The notes beneath the pieces were generated by a model. That model was given only the letters and a program-made list of their open reading frames with translations, was not told the DNA's origin and did not search any database. This document shows positions 34,901 to 42,790 of a stretch of 64,000 nucleotides of DNA, piece after piece. Both the position numbers and the translations under genes were made by a program. The DNA comes from Planctomycetota bacterium (lineage in GTDB: Bacteria; Planctomycetota; UBA1135; GCA-002686595): positions 62,001 through 126,000 of the forward strand of contig JAKVCD010000040.1 in NCBI GenBank assembly GCA_022446815.1, given 5' to 3'. Numbering within the stretch: the stretch's first letter is position 1; each line of letters starts with the position of its first letter.

Positions 34901-37678
34901 CTGATCTGGCCTGCCTGCAAACAAGACCTCTCCACCGGCCACCCCCCCCTCCGGCCCGAGATCGATCACAAAGTCACATGCGGCTACAAGCTCCATGTGG
35001 TGCTCAATAACGAGCACTGTGTGCCCATTGTCTACCAAGCGTTGAAGCGCCCCTACGAGCTTTGAGACATCAGAGCCATGAAGGCCCGTGGTGGGCTCGT
35101 CCAGTAAGTACAGAGTCTTAGGGCCACGGCGCTTCGAGAGCTGCGTAACGAGCTTGATCCGCTGGGCCTCGCCGCCAGACAGGGTCGTAGAGGGCTGACC
35201 GAGTCGGAGATATCCAAGCCCGACGTCGATCATCCAAGACAAGGGCCCAGCGATCTTAGGGTGGTCTTTGAAGAACTCGTAAGCTTCGGAGGCGGTCATC
35301 TCTAAGACATCGGAGATGGACTTGCGCCTATAGGTCACCTCTAGAGTCTCACGCTGAAACCTCTTTCCCCCACACTCTTCACATTGAACGGTCACAGGCG
35401 CGAGGAACTGAAGCTCAACGACCTGAGCTCCAGCCCCACCACAGGCCTCACAGCGACCACCTTCAACGTTGAAACTGAAGCGCCCCTTGTCATAGCCACG
35501 GAGCTTGCTCTCGGGCAGGCTCGCAAAGAGATCTCGGATAGGCGTGAAGATGCCTGTGTACGTAGCAGGGTTCGACCTAGGAGTTCGGCCAATGGGCTTG
35601 GCATCAATTCTGACAATGGCCTCGATCTGATCGGCGCCTTCTAGCGAGTCGTGACCAAGGGGTGGCGCGACGTCCTGACCGAGGGCCCGCTGGAGTGCAG
35701 GCTCTAGCGTGCCCAAGACTAGGGTGCTCTTGCCAGACCCACTGACGCCTGTCACGGCTGTCAGGCAGCCGAGTGGCACAGCTATATCCACTCCCTTCAA
35801 GTTCCGGCCGCGAGCGCCGCGCAGGGTGAGAGAGCCCTGATCGAGAGGTCTGGGCTCTTCGGGCTTCGGAATGTCCACCTCACCCCTAAGCAGCTTGGCA
35901 GTCTCACCGTCACCGTCTGCAACGTCTGAGGGATGCCCCTCTGCACAGATGCGACCGCCGGTTTGACCAGCGCCGGGGCCCACATCAATCAGCCAGTCAG
36001 CAGCCCGCAAAGTCGCCTCGTCGTGCTCAACCACGACCACCGTATTTCCGCCGTCGCGAAGCTCCTCGAGGGCCTCAACGAGCTTTTTTTGATCTCGGGG
36101 GTGGAGCCCGATAGAGGGCTCATCGAGGACGTAAAGGACACCGCTCAAGCCTGCGCCGAGTTGAGCTGCCAGCCTGATCCGCTGAGCCTCTCCACCAGAT
36201 AGCGTATCAGCCCCACGATCTAGGCTCAGGTAGCTCAGACCAAGGGACATCAAGAAACGCAGACGACGACGAATCTCAATCAGAAGGTCCCGAGCGATGC
36301 GCGACTCCCGCTTGTCGAGCTCAAGGAGATCTAGCGCCTGAGCCAGCTCCCCGACGGGTCGTTTCAAGAGGTCAAGGATGCCTACACCGCCAAGCTTGAC
36401 CGCGAGGGCCTCTGGCCTCAGCCGGGTCCCATCACATGAGAGACAGACCTCCTCGGTGAGGAACTTCCTAGCGAGTCGCTGATGCGGACCATGATCCTGG
36501 CCGTGCAGTAGCGCAGGGATAACGCCCTTAAAGCGACGCCTATAGGTGACCTTGCCCTTAGATATGCGGCCTTCCCAAGAGGAGTGGTCATCAAAGCGCT
36601 CTTCTCCTGCTCCATACAAAATCACTCGTTGCGCCTCAGGTGTCAGCTGAAACCAGGGTGTGTCGAGGTCGAAGCCTCCCCATTCAGCGACCTGTTCAAG
36701 CACATCAAAGCTCACCCGGGGGAACAGGAGCGCGCCTCCCTTGGCCCGCGTAACCGCGAGGCAGCCCTCCCTGATGGAGACAGAGGGATCTCGAACGACG
36801 CCTTCCTCAGATGCCCGACGGACTGTCCCTAGCCCGCCACACACTCCGCAAGAGCCCTGAGGTGAGTTGAAAGAAAAGAGCCTCGGCTCCAGGGGAGGTA
36901 AGTCTCGGCCACACCCCGAGCAGCTCCGCTCCGTGGAGTGGTCTTGAACGCCTTCGTCACTCAAGACCATGAGCTCCCCCTCTCCGATCTCTAGAGCCTG
37001 CTCAACAGCTTCCCGAATCCTGCCGGGCTTCGAAGGGTCCGGCTTCAAGCGATCAACGACGACCTCTATGTGGTGAACCTTGTAGCGCGCGAGCTCGGCG
37101 ACCTCCTCAAGCCGAACAACTTCGCCATCGATGCGAGCGCGGACAAAGCCCCGCCGTGTCAGGTCCTCGAGGGTCGCCCTGTGGTGCCCCTTCCGACCCC
37201 TCACGACTGGGGCGAGGATTGTCACTGCCTGACCCGCCTTAGCGCTGAGCACCTGCTGGACGATCTCCTCCCTGGTGCGAGAGGAGACGGGCCGTTGGCA
37301 CTCAGGGCAGTACGCGCGACCCGCTCGCGCGTAAAGGACGCGCATGTGATCAAAGATCTCCGTCAGAGTCCCCACTGTGGAGCGAGCACCACGAGAGATA
37401 GTCCGCTGATCGACAGCGATAGCAGGAGAGAGCCCCTCAATAGACTCGACCTCGGGCTTCTCCATCCTCCCCAAGAACTGCCTGGCGTAAGCAGACAAGG
37501 TCTCTAGGAATCTGCGCTGCCCCTCTCTAAAGAGGGTATCGAAGGCCAGGGAGGACTTGCCGGAGCCTGAGACGCCAGTGATCCCGACGAGCATGTTCCT
37601 CGGGATATCCAAATCCACATCCGCCAGGTTGTTCTGGCTAGCTTTGCGGACGCGAATGTGATCGAGCGGGGCAGGCAT
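31928..37678 (-). CDS. uvrA: excinuclease UvrA, tandem double-length form
   Basis: The damage-recognition ATPase of nucleotide excision repair. At 1916 residues it is two complete UvrA units in one chain; a usual UvrA is about 940. Four P-loops are intact near residues 41 (GVSGSGKSS), 648 (GVSGSGKST), 993 (GLSGSGKSS) and 1606 (GPSGSGKSS). Each is matched by an LSGGEA signature and a Walker B (VLDEPSIGLHP, LLDEPTTGLHG, VLDEPTVGLHP, LLDEPTTGLHA). Zinc-module CxxC pairs occur in both units (CSGC/CGVC, CEAC/CEEC, CPVC/CETC, CPAC/CEVC). The join is near residue 960. Double UvrA is known in chlamydiae. It leads a seven-gene operon. Confidence 0.96.
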   Translation of the reverse strand: MPAPLDHIRVRKASQNNLADVDLDIPRNMLVGITGVSGSGKSSLAFDTLFREGQRRFLETLSAYARQFLGRMEKPEVESIEGLSPAIAVDQRTISRGARSTVGTLTEIFDHMRVLYARAGRAYCPECQRPVSSRTREEIVQQVLSAKAGQAVTILAPVVRGRKGHHRATLEDLTRRGFVRARIDGEVVRLEEVAELARYKVHHIEVVVDRLKPDPSKPGRIREAVEQALEIGEGELMVLSDEGVQDHSTERSCSGCGRDLPPLEPRLFSFNSPQGSCGVCGGLGTVRRASEEGVVRDPSVSIREGCLAVTRAKGGALLFPRVSFDVLEQVAEWGGFDLDTPWFQLTPEAQRVILYGAGEERFDDHSSWEGRISKGKVTYRRRFKGVIPALLHGQDHGPHQRLARKFLTEEVCLSCDGTRLRPEALAVKLGGVGILDLLKRPVGELAQALDLLELDKRESRIARDLLIEIRRRLRFLMSLGLSYLSLDRGADTLSGGEAQRIRLAAQLGAGLSGVLYVLDEPSIGLHPRDQKKLVEALEELRDGGNTVVVVEHDEATLRAADWLIDVGPGAGQTGGRICAEGHPSDVADGDGETAKLLRGEVDIPKPEEPRPLDQGSLTLRGARGRNLKGVDIAVPLGCLTAVTGVSGSGKSTLVLGTLEPALQRALGQDVAPPLGHDSLEGADQIEAIVRIDAKPIGRTPRSNPATYTGIFTPIRDLFASLPESKLRGYDKGRFSFNVEGGRCEACGGAGAQVVELQFLAPVTVQCEECGGKRFQRETLEVTYRRKSISDVLEMTASEAYEFFKDHPKIAGPLSWMIDVGLGYLRLGQPSTTLSGGEAQRIKLVTQLSKRRGPKTLYLLDEPTTGLHGSDVSKLVGALQRLVDNGHTVLVIEHHMELVAACDFVIDLGPEGGVAGGEVLFAGRPDQLRGVKGSQTGDALTKLALDSSVSTRNTSGARGIEPDQIQIRGARTHNLKSVDVDLPKNKITVVSGLSGSGKSSLALDTLFTEGRRRFVESLSTYARQFLGSKDRPPVERIDGLGPTVAIEARGVRGGPRSTVATATEIHDHMRVLWARAGEPRCPKHDEPLLQRDPGAIASELTSAFDGRKGWVMAPVRGDDPLASLRSRLESLASDGFVRAMIDGVERRLDEELPKRAREVAVVIDRVSFNSKSQTRVADAAEQAARVSGGDVLAQTQDGERLELSTRGSCPVCGYRLKVIPEPRHFSFNTHAGACETCDGLGEVVQCDPDLLVTQPAKALTDGAIEGKIGRYLTKGKGFYELLLREVCRSHKIDIDKPFEKLTKRQQALLLFGEGARDSYTTHKERSGASFTVDEEYTSEWPGLCGHVDAWHASASDPGWIEVLEASMDRKKCRSCKGERLKPEWRGVNLGGMRLPECLSLDVSHALSWVKGLERGAGPLRAVEPVLDELAGRLEMLERVGLGYLSLDRRTSTLSGGEARRVALAAGLGSQLMGVCYVLDEPTVGLHPSDVDNLMESLEDLRDRGNSVVLVEHDERVVARSDYVVDLGPGAGELGGEIVCAGTPKQVKASPSSLTGAALRGELVVPPRASSAIDGQLAFQLKGARTHNLHGLDLHLHWGELLGVCGPSGSGKSSLVVDTLLPALQGESSQGRWKRFTGRGGAVVLIDASPIGTSPSSVPATYCGVMDLIRGLYARTTDASSMGFGPAHFSFNSARGRCPACDGNGATKVELQFLPDLWLTCEVCDGSRYRPEVLEVRWRGKTVADVLSMCVDDALEFFMHQPRIRTLLQSLADVGLGYLRLGQSANTLSGGEAQRLKLASELSAAQRGLSRVILLDEPTTGLHAKDVERLMLILQRLAEAGHALIMIEHDPSALSACDRLVELGPAGGDEGGELVSEGTPEQLSKMKGSPTGPWLAGRKSKPVGGVARKKLKAGRGSA

Positions 37679-37799
37679 TCTCAGTGTGCATGAGCGCAGA
37701 CAGAGCGCCCATTTAGAGTCTCCCTTCCTGTAGACAGGACGGGTGCCCCCTCATGGTATCAAGATGAGGACCGTTCGGGGCTCCCGTGTGGGGCCAGAA

Positions 37800-38609
37800 T
37801 CAATGCTCGATCCGTGCCAGCAGCTCCGGATGAAGCTTTGGGCCAGCCGCGGCGATGCTCCCGCCACGCAGCCAGTCATCACCCCCGCTGCCGTCTGTGA
37901 CTAAGCCCCCTGCCTCCCGAACGAGCAGAGCGCCAGCTGCAACATCATGAGGCCCGAGATGAAGCTCCCAGAAACCATCAAAGCGTCCTGCTGCGAGATA
38001 GGCGAGGTCCACAGCAGCAGACCCCATCCGCCGCATCCCGCGCACGTCATAGAAGAAGCGCCCAAAGTTAGCGAGGTTGTCGTGCTCAAGCTCATTACGA
38101 CCATAGGGGAAGCCCGTAGCTAAGAGGGCCTCACCCAGCCGGTCTTTCTGGCTCACCTTAAGGGTTCCAGCTGGCCCCCGCGCACCCTGCCCAGAGATAG
38201 CGGTGAAGGTCTCACCCAAAAGTGGAGCATGGATGACACCGACGAGAGGCTCATCATCCTTATAGAGAGCAACGCTCACAGCGAAGGCGGGCAGCCCGTG
38301 GACAAAGTTAATGGTCCCGTCTAGGGGGTCGAGGATCCATCGATATCCCTTCAGTTCAAGGGGATCGAGGACCTCCTCCTCGCCCTCGATCGCATGCTCA
38401 GGGAAGATCGCTCGGATCTTCGAAACCAGAAGCCGTTCGCTAGCCACGTCCAAGTCAGTGACCAAATCTCGCTCGACCCCTTTGGAGCGAACGGCGTCCT
38501 CTGTGAGGCTGCGAAATCCATCCAGCAAGAGTTCACCCGCCTCCTCAGCTGCGACTTGCGCCGTAGCGAGCGCTGACTGTAGGTCAAGCGCCACGAACGA
38601 TCGCCTCAC
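37800..38609 (-). CDS. inositol monophosphatase family protein
   Basis: A 269-residue Mg-dependent sugar phosphatase fold. Motifs are EGEEEV, the metal-site strand WILDPLDGTINFVHGLP, and the late GPHDVAAGALLVREAGG. These match the inositol monophosphatase/SuhB family, whose substrates include inositol phosphates, histidinol phosphate and nucleotide phosphates, so the substrate is open. The GTG at 38609 overlaps dacB by 26 bases; a second in-frame GTG at 38594 gives an 11-base overlap and is equally possible. It is the last gene of the galE-peptidase-dacB run. Confidence 0.9.
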   Translation of the reverse strand: MRRSFVALDLQSALATAQVAAEEAGELLLDGFRSLTEDAVRSKGVERDLVTDLDVASERLLVSKIRAIFPEHAIEGEEEVLDPLELKGYRWILDPLDGTINFVHGLPAFAVSVALYKDDEPLVGVIHAPLLGETFTAISGQGARGPAGTLKVSQKDRLGEALLATGFPYGRNELEHDNLANFGRFFYDVRGMRRMGSAAVDLAYLAAGRFDGFWELHLGPHDVAAGALLVREAGGLVTDGSGGDDWLRGGSIAAAGPKLHPELLARIEH

Positions 38610-40158
38610 AGATGCGGTCTTGCATCGGCTTCCATACAGATCGATTCAAACCCGCGCGAGGCTTGTACTCAACGAGGATGCTGAAGACGAGGAACCGATG
38701 GCCATGCGTCATCGCTATGCCGGAGAGCGCTGAGGTGCCGTTAATGAAGCCTGTCTTGGCGCGCACCATGCTGTCTGCGGGGCCACCCCGCATGCGACCA
38801 TCGAGAGTCCCGGTCTGTCCTGCTAGGGCCAAGGACTCCATGAAGGCATCAGCCGAGGCTCCGGGACGCCCGACCGCAGCGTCTAGCAATGAGACGAGCT
38901 GCCGGGGGGTGATGCGATTGTTCTTACTCAATCCGGAGCCATCAACCTGAGCATACCCCTCAGCTGAGACGCCGAGCGACTCAAAGAAGGCCGAGGCGGC
39001 AAATGCCGCGCCTTCGCGGTCGCCCGCGCCTGATGCGTCTGCACCCAGTTTGAGGAAGAGATGATCTGCAACTGAGTTGTTGGAGTCACGATTGATTGGG
39101 GCAAGTACGCTCATCACCGGCGTACGCAAACTCGCTAGGAGGCGCTCCCCTAGAGCGCCTCGCTCCAATCGCACAGCGCCGCCGAGCTCCACCCCTCCCG
39201 TATGGAGAGCGTGTCGAAGGGTCGACGCGAAGAGCCCGACTGGATCGGGATGGGCGTAACGTCCGGAGTACTCTCGGACATCTATTGGGATCTCTCCCCA
39301 GACCTTGATCAAGTCTGGCCTGACCACGACCCGGAGATCGAGCTGCTCACCCTTACCGACCGTCTCCACTTCGAGCTCGAGCGAGGCCCCATGGCCGCGA
39401 GGGAAGACCGTGACGGTCGCGGGTTGCGATATAGCGGTAGGCGTCACGGAGACAGAGACGCAGCCTGCGTTCGCCGAAAAGCCGCTTGAGAGCGCGCAAT
39501 AGTCCTTCCAGTGCTGGCTTGGTGACGGCCAACCGGGTGCAGGCTGTGCCTCAGAGAAGCTCCCTAGGTCTAGCACTAAATCCCCATCGATGCGGCCGAC
39601 ACCTACAGAGAGCAACTCATCCACTACAGGTTCTAGCAGGGGGGCGACAGCGCCATTGAGCTCATGCCTATAGAGCGGGTCGCCGCCAGCTCTAACCACG
39701 AGGTCTCCACCGAGAACATCGTCTTTGATTACCGCGCTCGAGCAGAACGTCGTTTCAAAGTCCGCCTGCCCACCGAGCAGGGCCAAGGCGGCAGCAGTCG
39801 TAGCGAGCTTCATGTTCGAAGCTGGCCGCATGCTACGGTTGGCGTCGAGGTCTACGAGCGCCCCTTCCACGCCGAGCTCCTTGACCATGACGCTGACCTT
39901 AGAGTCGCTCGGTTCTTGCCCCAGCTCAACGGCAGCAGCCTTAGCGGCACGAATGGCGCCCTGAACTTTGTTACTCAGTGAAGCGCTGAGCGTGTTCCGG
40001 CGAGGCTGAACCCCTGAAGTCTCCAGACGGGGCGCCCTGGAAGCCTGAACCTCATCTACACCTCCAGAGGAGCTTGGCCAGAGGGCCAAGCCAACGCCAA
40101 AGATCAGCGCCGCGAAGAGGGGGACGGCGGGCGGGATTCGTCGTTCGCCAGTAACCAT
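38584..40158 (-). CDS. dacB: D-alanyl-D-alanine carboxypeptidase/endopeptidase (PBP4 type, S13)
   Basis: A peptidoglycan hydrolase of the periplasm, 524 residues. An N-terminal hydrophobic signal/anchor (VPLFAALIFGVGLALW) is followed by the active-site SxxK motif SNMK (S114, K117), the SxN-type motif DSNNSVADH and the KTG motif AKTGFINGTSALSG. The insert between the first two motifs is typical of class C PBPs. Peptidoglycan genes are of interest because planctomycetes were once thought to lack a wall. The ATG overlaps the preceding M28 peptidase gene by 55 bases, which is long, so the start is uncertain. Confidence 0.92.
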   Translation of the reverse strand: MVTGERRIPPAVPLFAALIFGVGLALWPSSSGGVDEVQASRAPRLETSGVQPRRNTLSASLSNKVQGAIRAAKAAAVELGQEPSDSKVSVMVKELGVEGALVDLDANRSMRPASNMKLATTAAALALLGGQADFETTFCSSAVIKDDVLGGDLVVRAGGDPLYRHELNGAVAPLLEPVVDELLSVGVGRIDGDLVLDLGSFSEAQPAPGWPSPSQHWKDYCALSSGFSANAGCVSVSVTPTAISQPATVTVFPRGHGASLELEVETVGKGEQLDLRVVVRPDLIKVWGEIPIDVREYSGRYAHPDPVGLFASTLRHALHTGGVELGGAVRLERGALGERLLASLRTPVMSVLAPINRDSNNSVADHLFLKLGADASGAGDREGAAFAASAFFESLGVSAEGYAQVDGSGLSKNNRITPRQLVSLLDAAVGRPGASADAFMESLALAGQTGTLDGRMRGGPADSMVRAKTGFINGTSALSGIAMTHGHRFLVFSILVEYKPRAGLNRSVWKPMQDRICEAIVRGA

Positions 40159-41699
40159 GCTGTCTGGTGGACCAGTTTGCTGGTGTTCTCAATCTTCTTG
40201 GGATCCACCAGCTCGACGCGGTCACGCCATGTGTGGTAGTCAGGGTTACGAGAGATGGGCAGCCCTTCAAAGAAAAACAGGGAGGGGATGCCGAGTTGAT
40301 GGAAGGGATAGTGGTCAGATCGCCGCCAGAGCTCATCCCCCTTGCCAGTCACGAGGTCCTTGATACCTGTCTTCCCGAGCTTGTTTGCGCGCTTCAAGAC
40401 ATCCAAAAGAGCCGGATTTTGGTTCGTCCCAAGAACGGCGACCTCCCCAGCATCACCGCGGCCAACCATATCCATATTGATCATGGCCACGACAGAGCTC
40501 CGGGGTACAGGCAGCCTGCCACAGAAGGCCTTACTGCCAAGAAGCCCATCTTCCTCTGCGCCAAAGGCGCAAAAGATCACGGAACGCTTCGGAACCGAGA
40601 CCTTCATGGCAGCAGCCACCGCCATGATGCCGGAAGTCCCAGACGCGTTGTCGTCGGCACCAGGACCTACGCGACCGCGTGTGTCCACACCGATGTGATC
40701 ATAGTGAGCGCCGATAACAACGAACTCCTCAGCAAGCACAGGGTCAGCTCCAGGGAGAACGCCAACAACGTTGTCAATCCGAACATCCTGCAGGCGAAGT
40801 GAAGAGCGCACTTTGACCGAGCACTCTTGGACGGTGACCTTCTTTGGGGTGCCACTCCTGTCCACCTTAGAGGCGACCTCGAGCAGGTCGACGCCTGTAA
40901 GCCGCTCTGCAAATGAAGAGCTCACCTCAACCACAGCAGGCCTACGACGAGGAGGCCGGGGCTCGGTCACCTGAGGGAAGGTCGCGTGGGTGTACCGGTA
41001 GTCGAGAAGCAGCGGTTCAAAGTCAGGGCGCTTTCCCTTAGGCGGGGGAGCGTCCCGACGCACTACGATCACCCCGCTAACCCCAGCGTCGTTTAGTTCG
41101 TGGAGCTTCTGCCACAGAGACGCCTCCTTGCTCACTTCGGGGCCTTCAAACTTGCGCTTGTGGCGGGGCTCTCCGGCGACAATCACAGCGACCTTGCCCT
41201 TGAGATCCTTCACCGCGGCGAAGTCGTCGTAGCGATCAGCGCTGGACTGTATGCCAAAACCAGCGAACTCTAGTTCGCCGACAAGAGCTCCGGCGCAACC
41301 GAGAACCGGCACCCAGTCCACCCCAAACTCAGCCTGATGCTCCTCCCCATTCAGCGTAAAAACAAAGGAGCACTCCTCCTCTACCGGCGCCTCGAGTCCT
41401 CTCGTAAAGGGCCTCAAGTAGAGATTCGGGCGGGAAGCGGGCTCGGCCTCGCCAGCCTCCGGGCTCAAATAGGGATCTAAGAGTTCTTTAGCATCTGCCG
41501 CTGGAACAAGACCGATAGAGGCGTAGCGCTCTGAGATCATCTCTGCAGCGCGGCTTAAAGCTGCGCTCGGAGAGTCACGGCCGAGCATCTCATGGCGTGA
41601 GAGCGTGAATAGATCTGCTTTTATGCTCCGGTCATCAATGACCTTAGACCCTGCCAGGACATCGGCCCCGAGGCTGAATGCCAACGAGAGGAGCAGCAT
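40104..41699 (-). CDS. secreted M28-family zinc peptidase with PA-like insert
   Basis: A 531-residue protein with a short signal peptide (MLLLSLAFSLGADVLAG). A middle PA-like domain (YDDFAAVKDLKGKVAVIVAG and DAGVSGVIVVRRD) precedes the catalytic M28 core. The zinc ligands are in IGAHYDHIG, GADDNASGTSG, FGAEEDGLLGSKAF, NMDMVG and SDHYPFHQLGIPS. All expected metal residues are visible. The family cuts single residues from peptide N-termini, in the periplasm or outside. It lies 2 bases after galE and overlaps dacB. Confidence 0.92.
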   Translation of the reverse strand: MLLLSLAFSLGADVLAGSKVIDDRSIKADLFTLSRHEMLGRDSPSAALSRAAEMISERYASIGLVPAADAKELLDPYLSPEAGEAEPASRPNLYLRPFTRGLEAPVEEECSFVFTLNGEEHQAEFGVDWVPVLGCAGALVGELEFAGFGIQSSADRYDDFAAVKDLKGKVAVIVAGEPRHKRKFEGPEVSKEASLWQKLHELNDAGVSGVIVVRRDAPPPKGKRPDFEPLLLDYRYTHATFPQVTEPRPPRRRPAVVEVSSSFAERLTGVDLLEVASKVDRSGTPKKVTVQECSVKVRSSLRLQDVRIDNVVGVLPGADPVLAEEFVVIGAHYDHIGVDTRGRVGPGADDNASGTSGIMAVAAAMKVSVPKRSVIFCAFGAEEDGLLGSKAFCGRLPVPRSSVVAMINMDMVGRGDAGEVAVLGTNQNPALLDVLKRANKLGKTGIKDLVTGKGDELWRRSDHYPFHQLGIPSLFFFEGLPISRNPDYHTWRDRVELVDPKKIENTSKLVHQTAWLLANDESRPPSPSSRR

Positions 41700-41701
41700 G
41701 A

Positions 41702-42712
41702 TCAGGGCGCTTTACCGCCGGAAGTCTGCGTCTGCTCAAATCGCCACGCATCCTCAACGATTCGGTCCAGCTCTGCTCGCTTCGGGCGCCACCCGAGTAC
41801 GTCGCCAGCAAACCTCCCGCCTGAGACCAGGATAGGAGGATCTCCCTCGCGGCGATCTCCGGTGCGATAGGACACGTGAAGGCCTGTGACGCGCTCAACC
41901 GACGAGATCACCTCTCTGACAGAGAACCCGCGGCCTGTACCGAGATTGCAGGCAAAGCCGCCATGGTCTTCACAGCGCTTGAGCGCAAGAAGGTGAGCGT
42001 CAGCAAGGTCTTCAACGTGGACATAGTCCCTGATGCATGTGCCGTCAGGGGTGTCATAGTCTGTCCCATAGATCGTGAAGGGCTGGGCTCCAGGCTGAGT
42101 AGCCCGCATCACGAGGGGGATCACGTGCGTCTCTGGCTCGTGAAGTTCTCCGATGCTTGCGTCCTGAGAGGCCCCCGCTGCGTTGAAATAGCGCAGTCGC
42201 CCCACCCGAAAGCCGTAAGCCCTCGAGAAGTCCTCAGCGAGAAACTCGACAGCTAACTTGGAGCGACCATAGGGAGAGATCGGCCTCCTCGAGTGGTCAT
42301 CCGGGATAGGGAGAGACTGGGGTACACCGTAGACGGCGCACGTGCTGGACATGACGAGGGTTTGGCAGCGGACTTCCTTCATGCAAGACAAGAGATTCCA
42401 GGCCCCGATGACGTTCGTCTCGTAGTAGCCCAAGGGGTCCCTGACGCTCTCCCCTACATAGCAACGCGCAGCAAAGTGCATCACAGCGCGAGGCTTATGG
42501 CGGCGCATGACATCGAAGAGCCCTTCCTTATCGCGGAGGTCACAGACCTCAAGGGGCGCGGAGATGAGCCGCTCGAAGCCCGTGGAAAGGTTGTCCACTA
42601 CGACAACATCGATATCGTTCGCTTGCAGACAGCGCACAGCGTGGCTCCCGACGTAGCCTGCCCCGCCCGTAACGAGCACAGGGCCGGACCGTATAGGCTT
42701 TGCGAAATCCAT
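41702..42712 (-). CDS. galE: UDP-glucose 4-epimerase
   Basis: An NAD-dependent short-chain dehydrogenase-fold epimerase linking UDP-glucose and UDP-galactose. The 336-residue protein has the Rossmann motif VTGGAGYVGSHAVRCLQ, VVDNLSTG, the catalytic Ser in SSTCAVYG and the YxxxK pair in YGRSKLAVEFL, followed by RYFNAAGAS. GalE-type length and motifs are normal. UDP-GlcNAc epimerase activity is also possible. It starts the run galE-M28 peptidase-dacB-phosphatase on the minus strand, 78 bases after aroA. Confidence 0.93.
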   Translation of the reverse strand: MDFAKPIRSGPVLVTGGAGYVGSHAVRCLQANDIDVVVVDNLSTGFERLISAPLEVCDLRDKEGLFDVMRRHKPRAVMHFAARCYVGESVRDPLGYYETNVIGAWNLLSCMKEVRCQTLVMSSTCAVYGVPQSLPIPDDHSRRPISPYGRSKLAVEFLAEDFSRAYGFRVGRLRYFNAAGASQDASIGELHEPETHVIPLVMRATQPGAQPFTIYGTDYDTPDGTCIRDYVHVEDLADAHLLALKRCEDHGGFACNLGTGRGFSVREVISSVERVTGLHVSYRTGDRREGDPPILVSGGRFAGDVLGWRPKRAELDRIVEDAWRFEQTQTSGGKAP

Positions 42713-42790
42713 GGGCGAGGGAGCATAGGCAACCCAAGAGCCGACTCCAAAGGGGAATCCTCGAGCACCTGATGGGTCTTTAGACGAAGC

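Noticed and set aside
40167-40802. Plus-strand open frame of 211 codons
   Set aside because: It is antisense to the M28 peptidase, whose zinc motifs are intact in the other strand.
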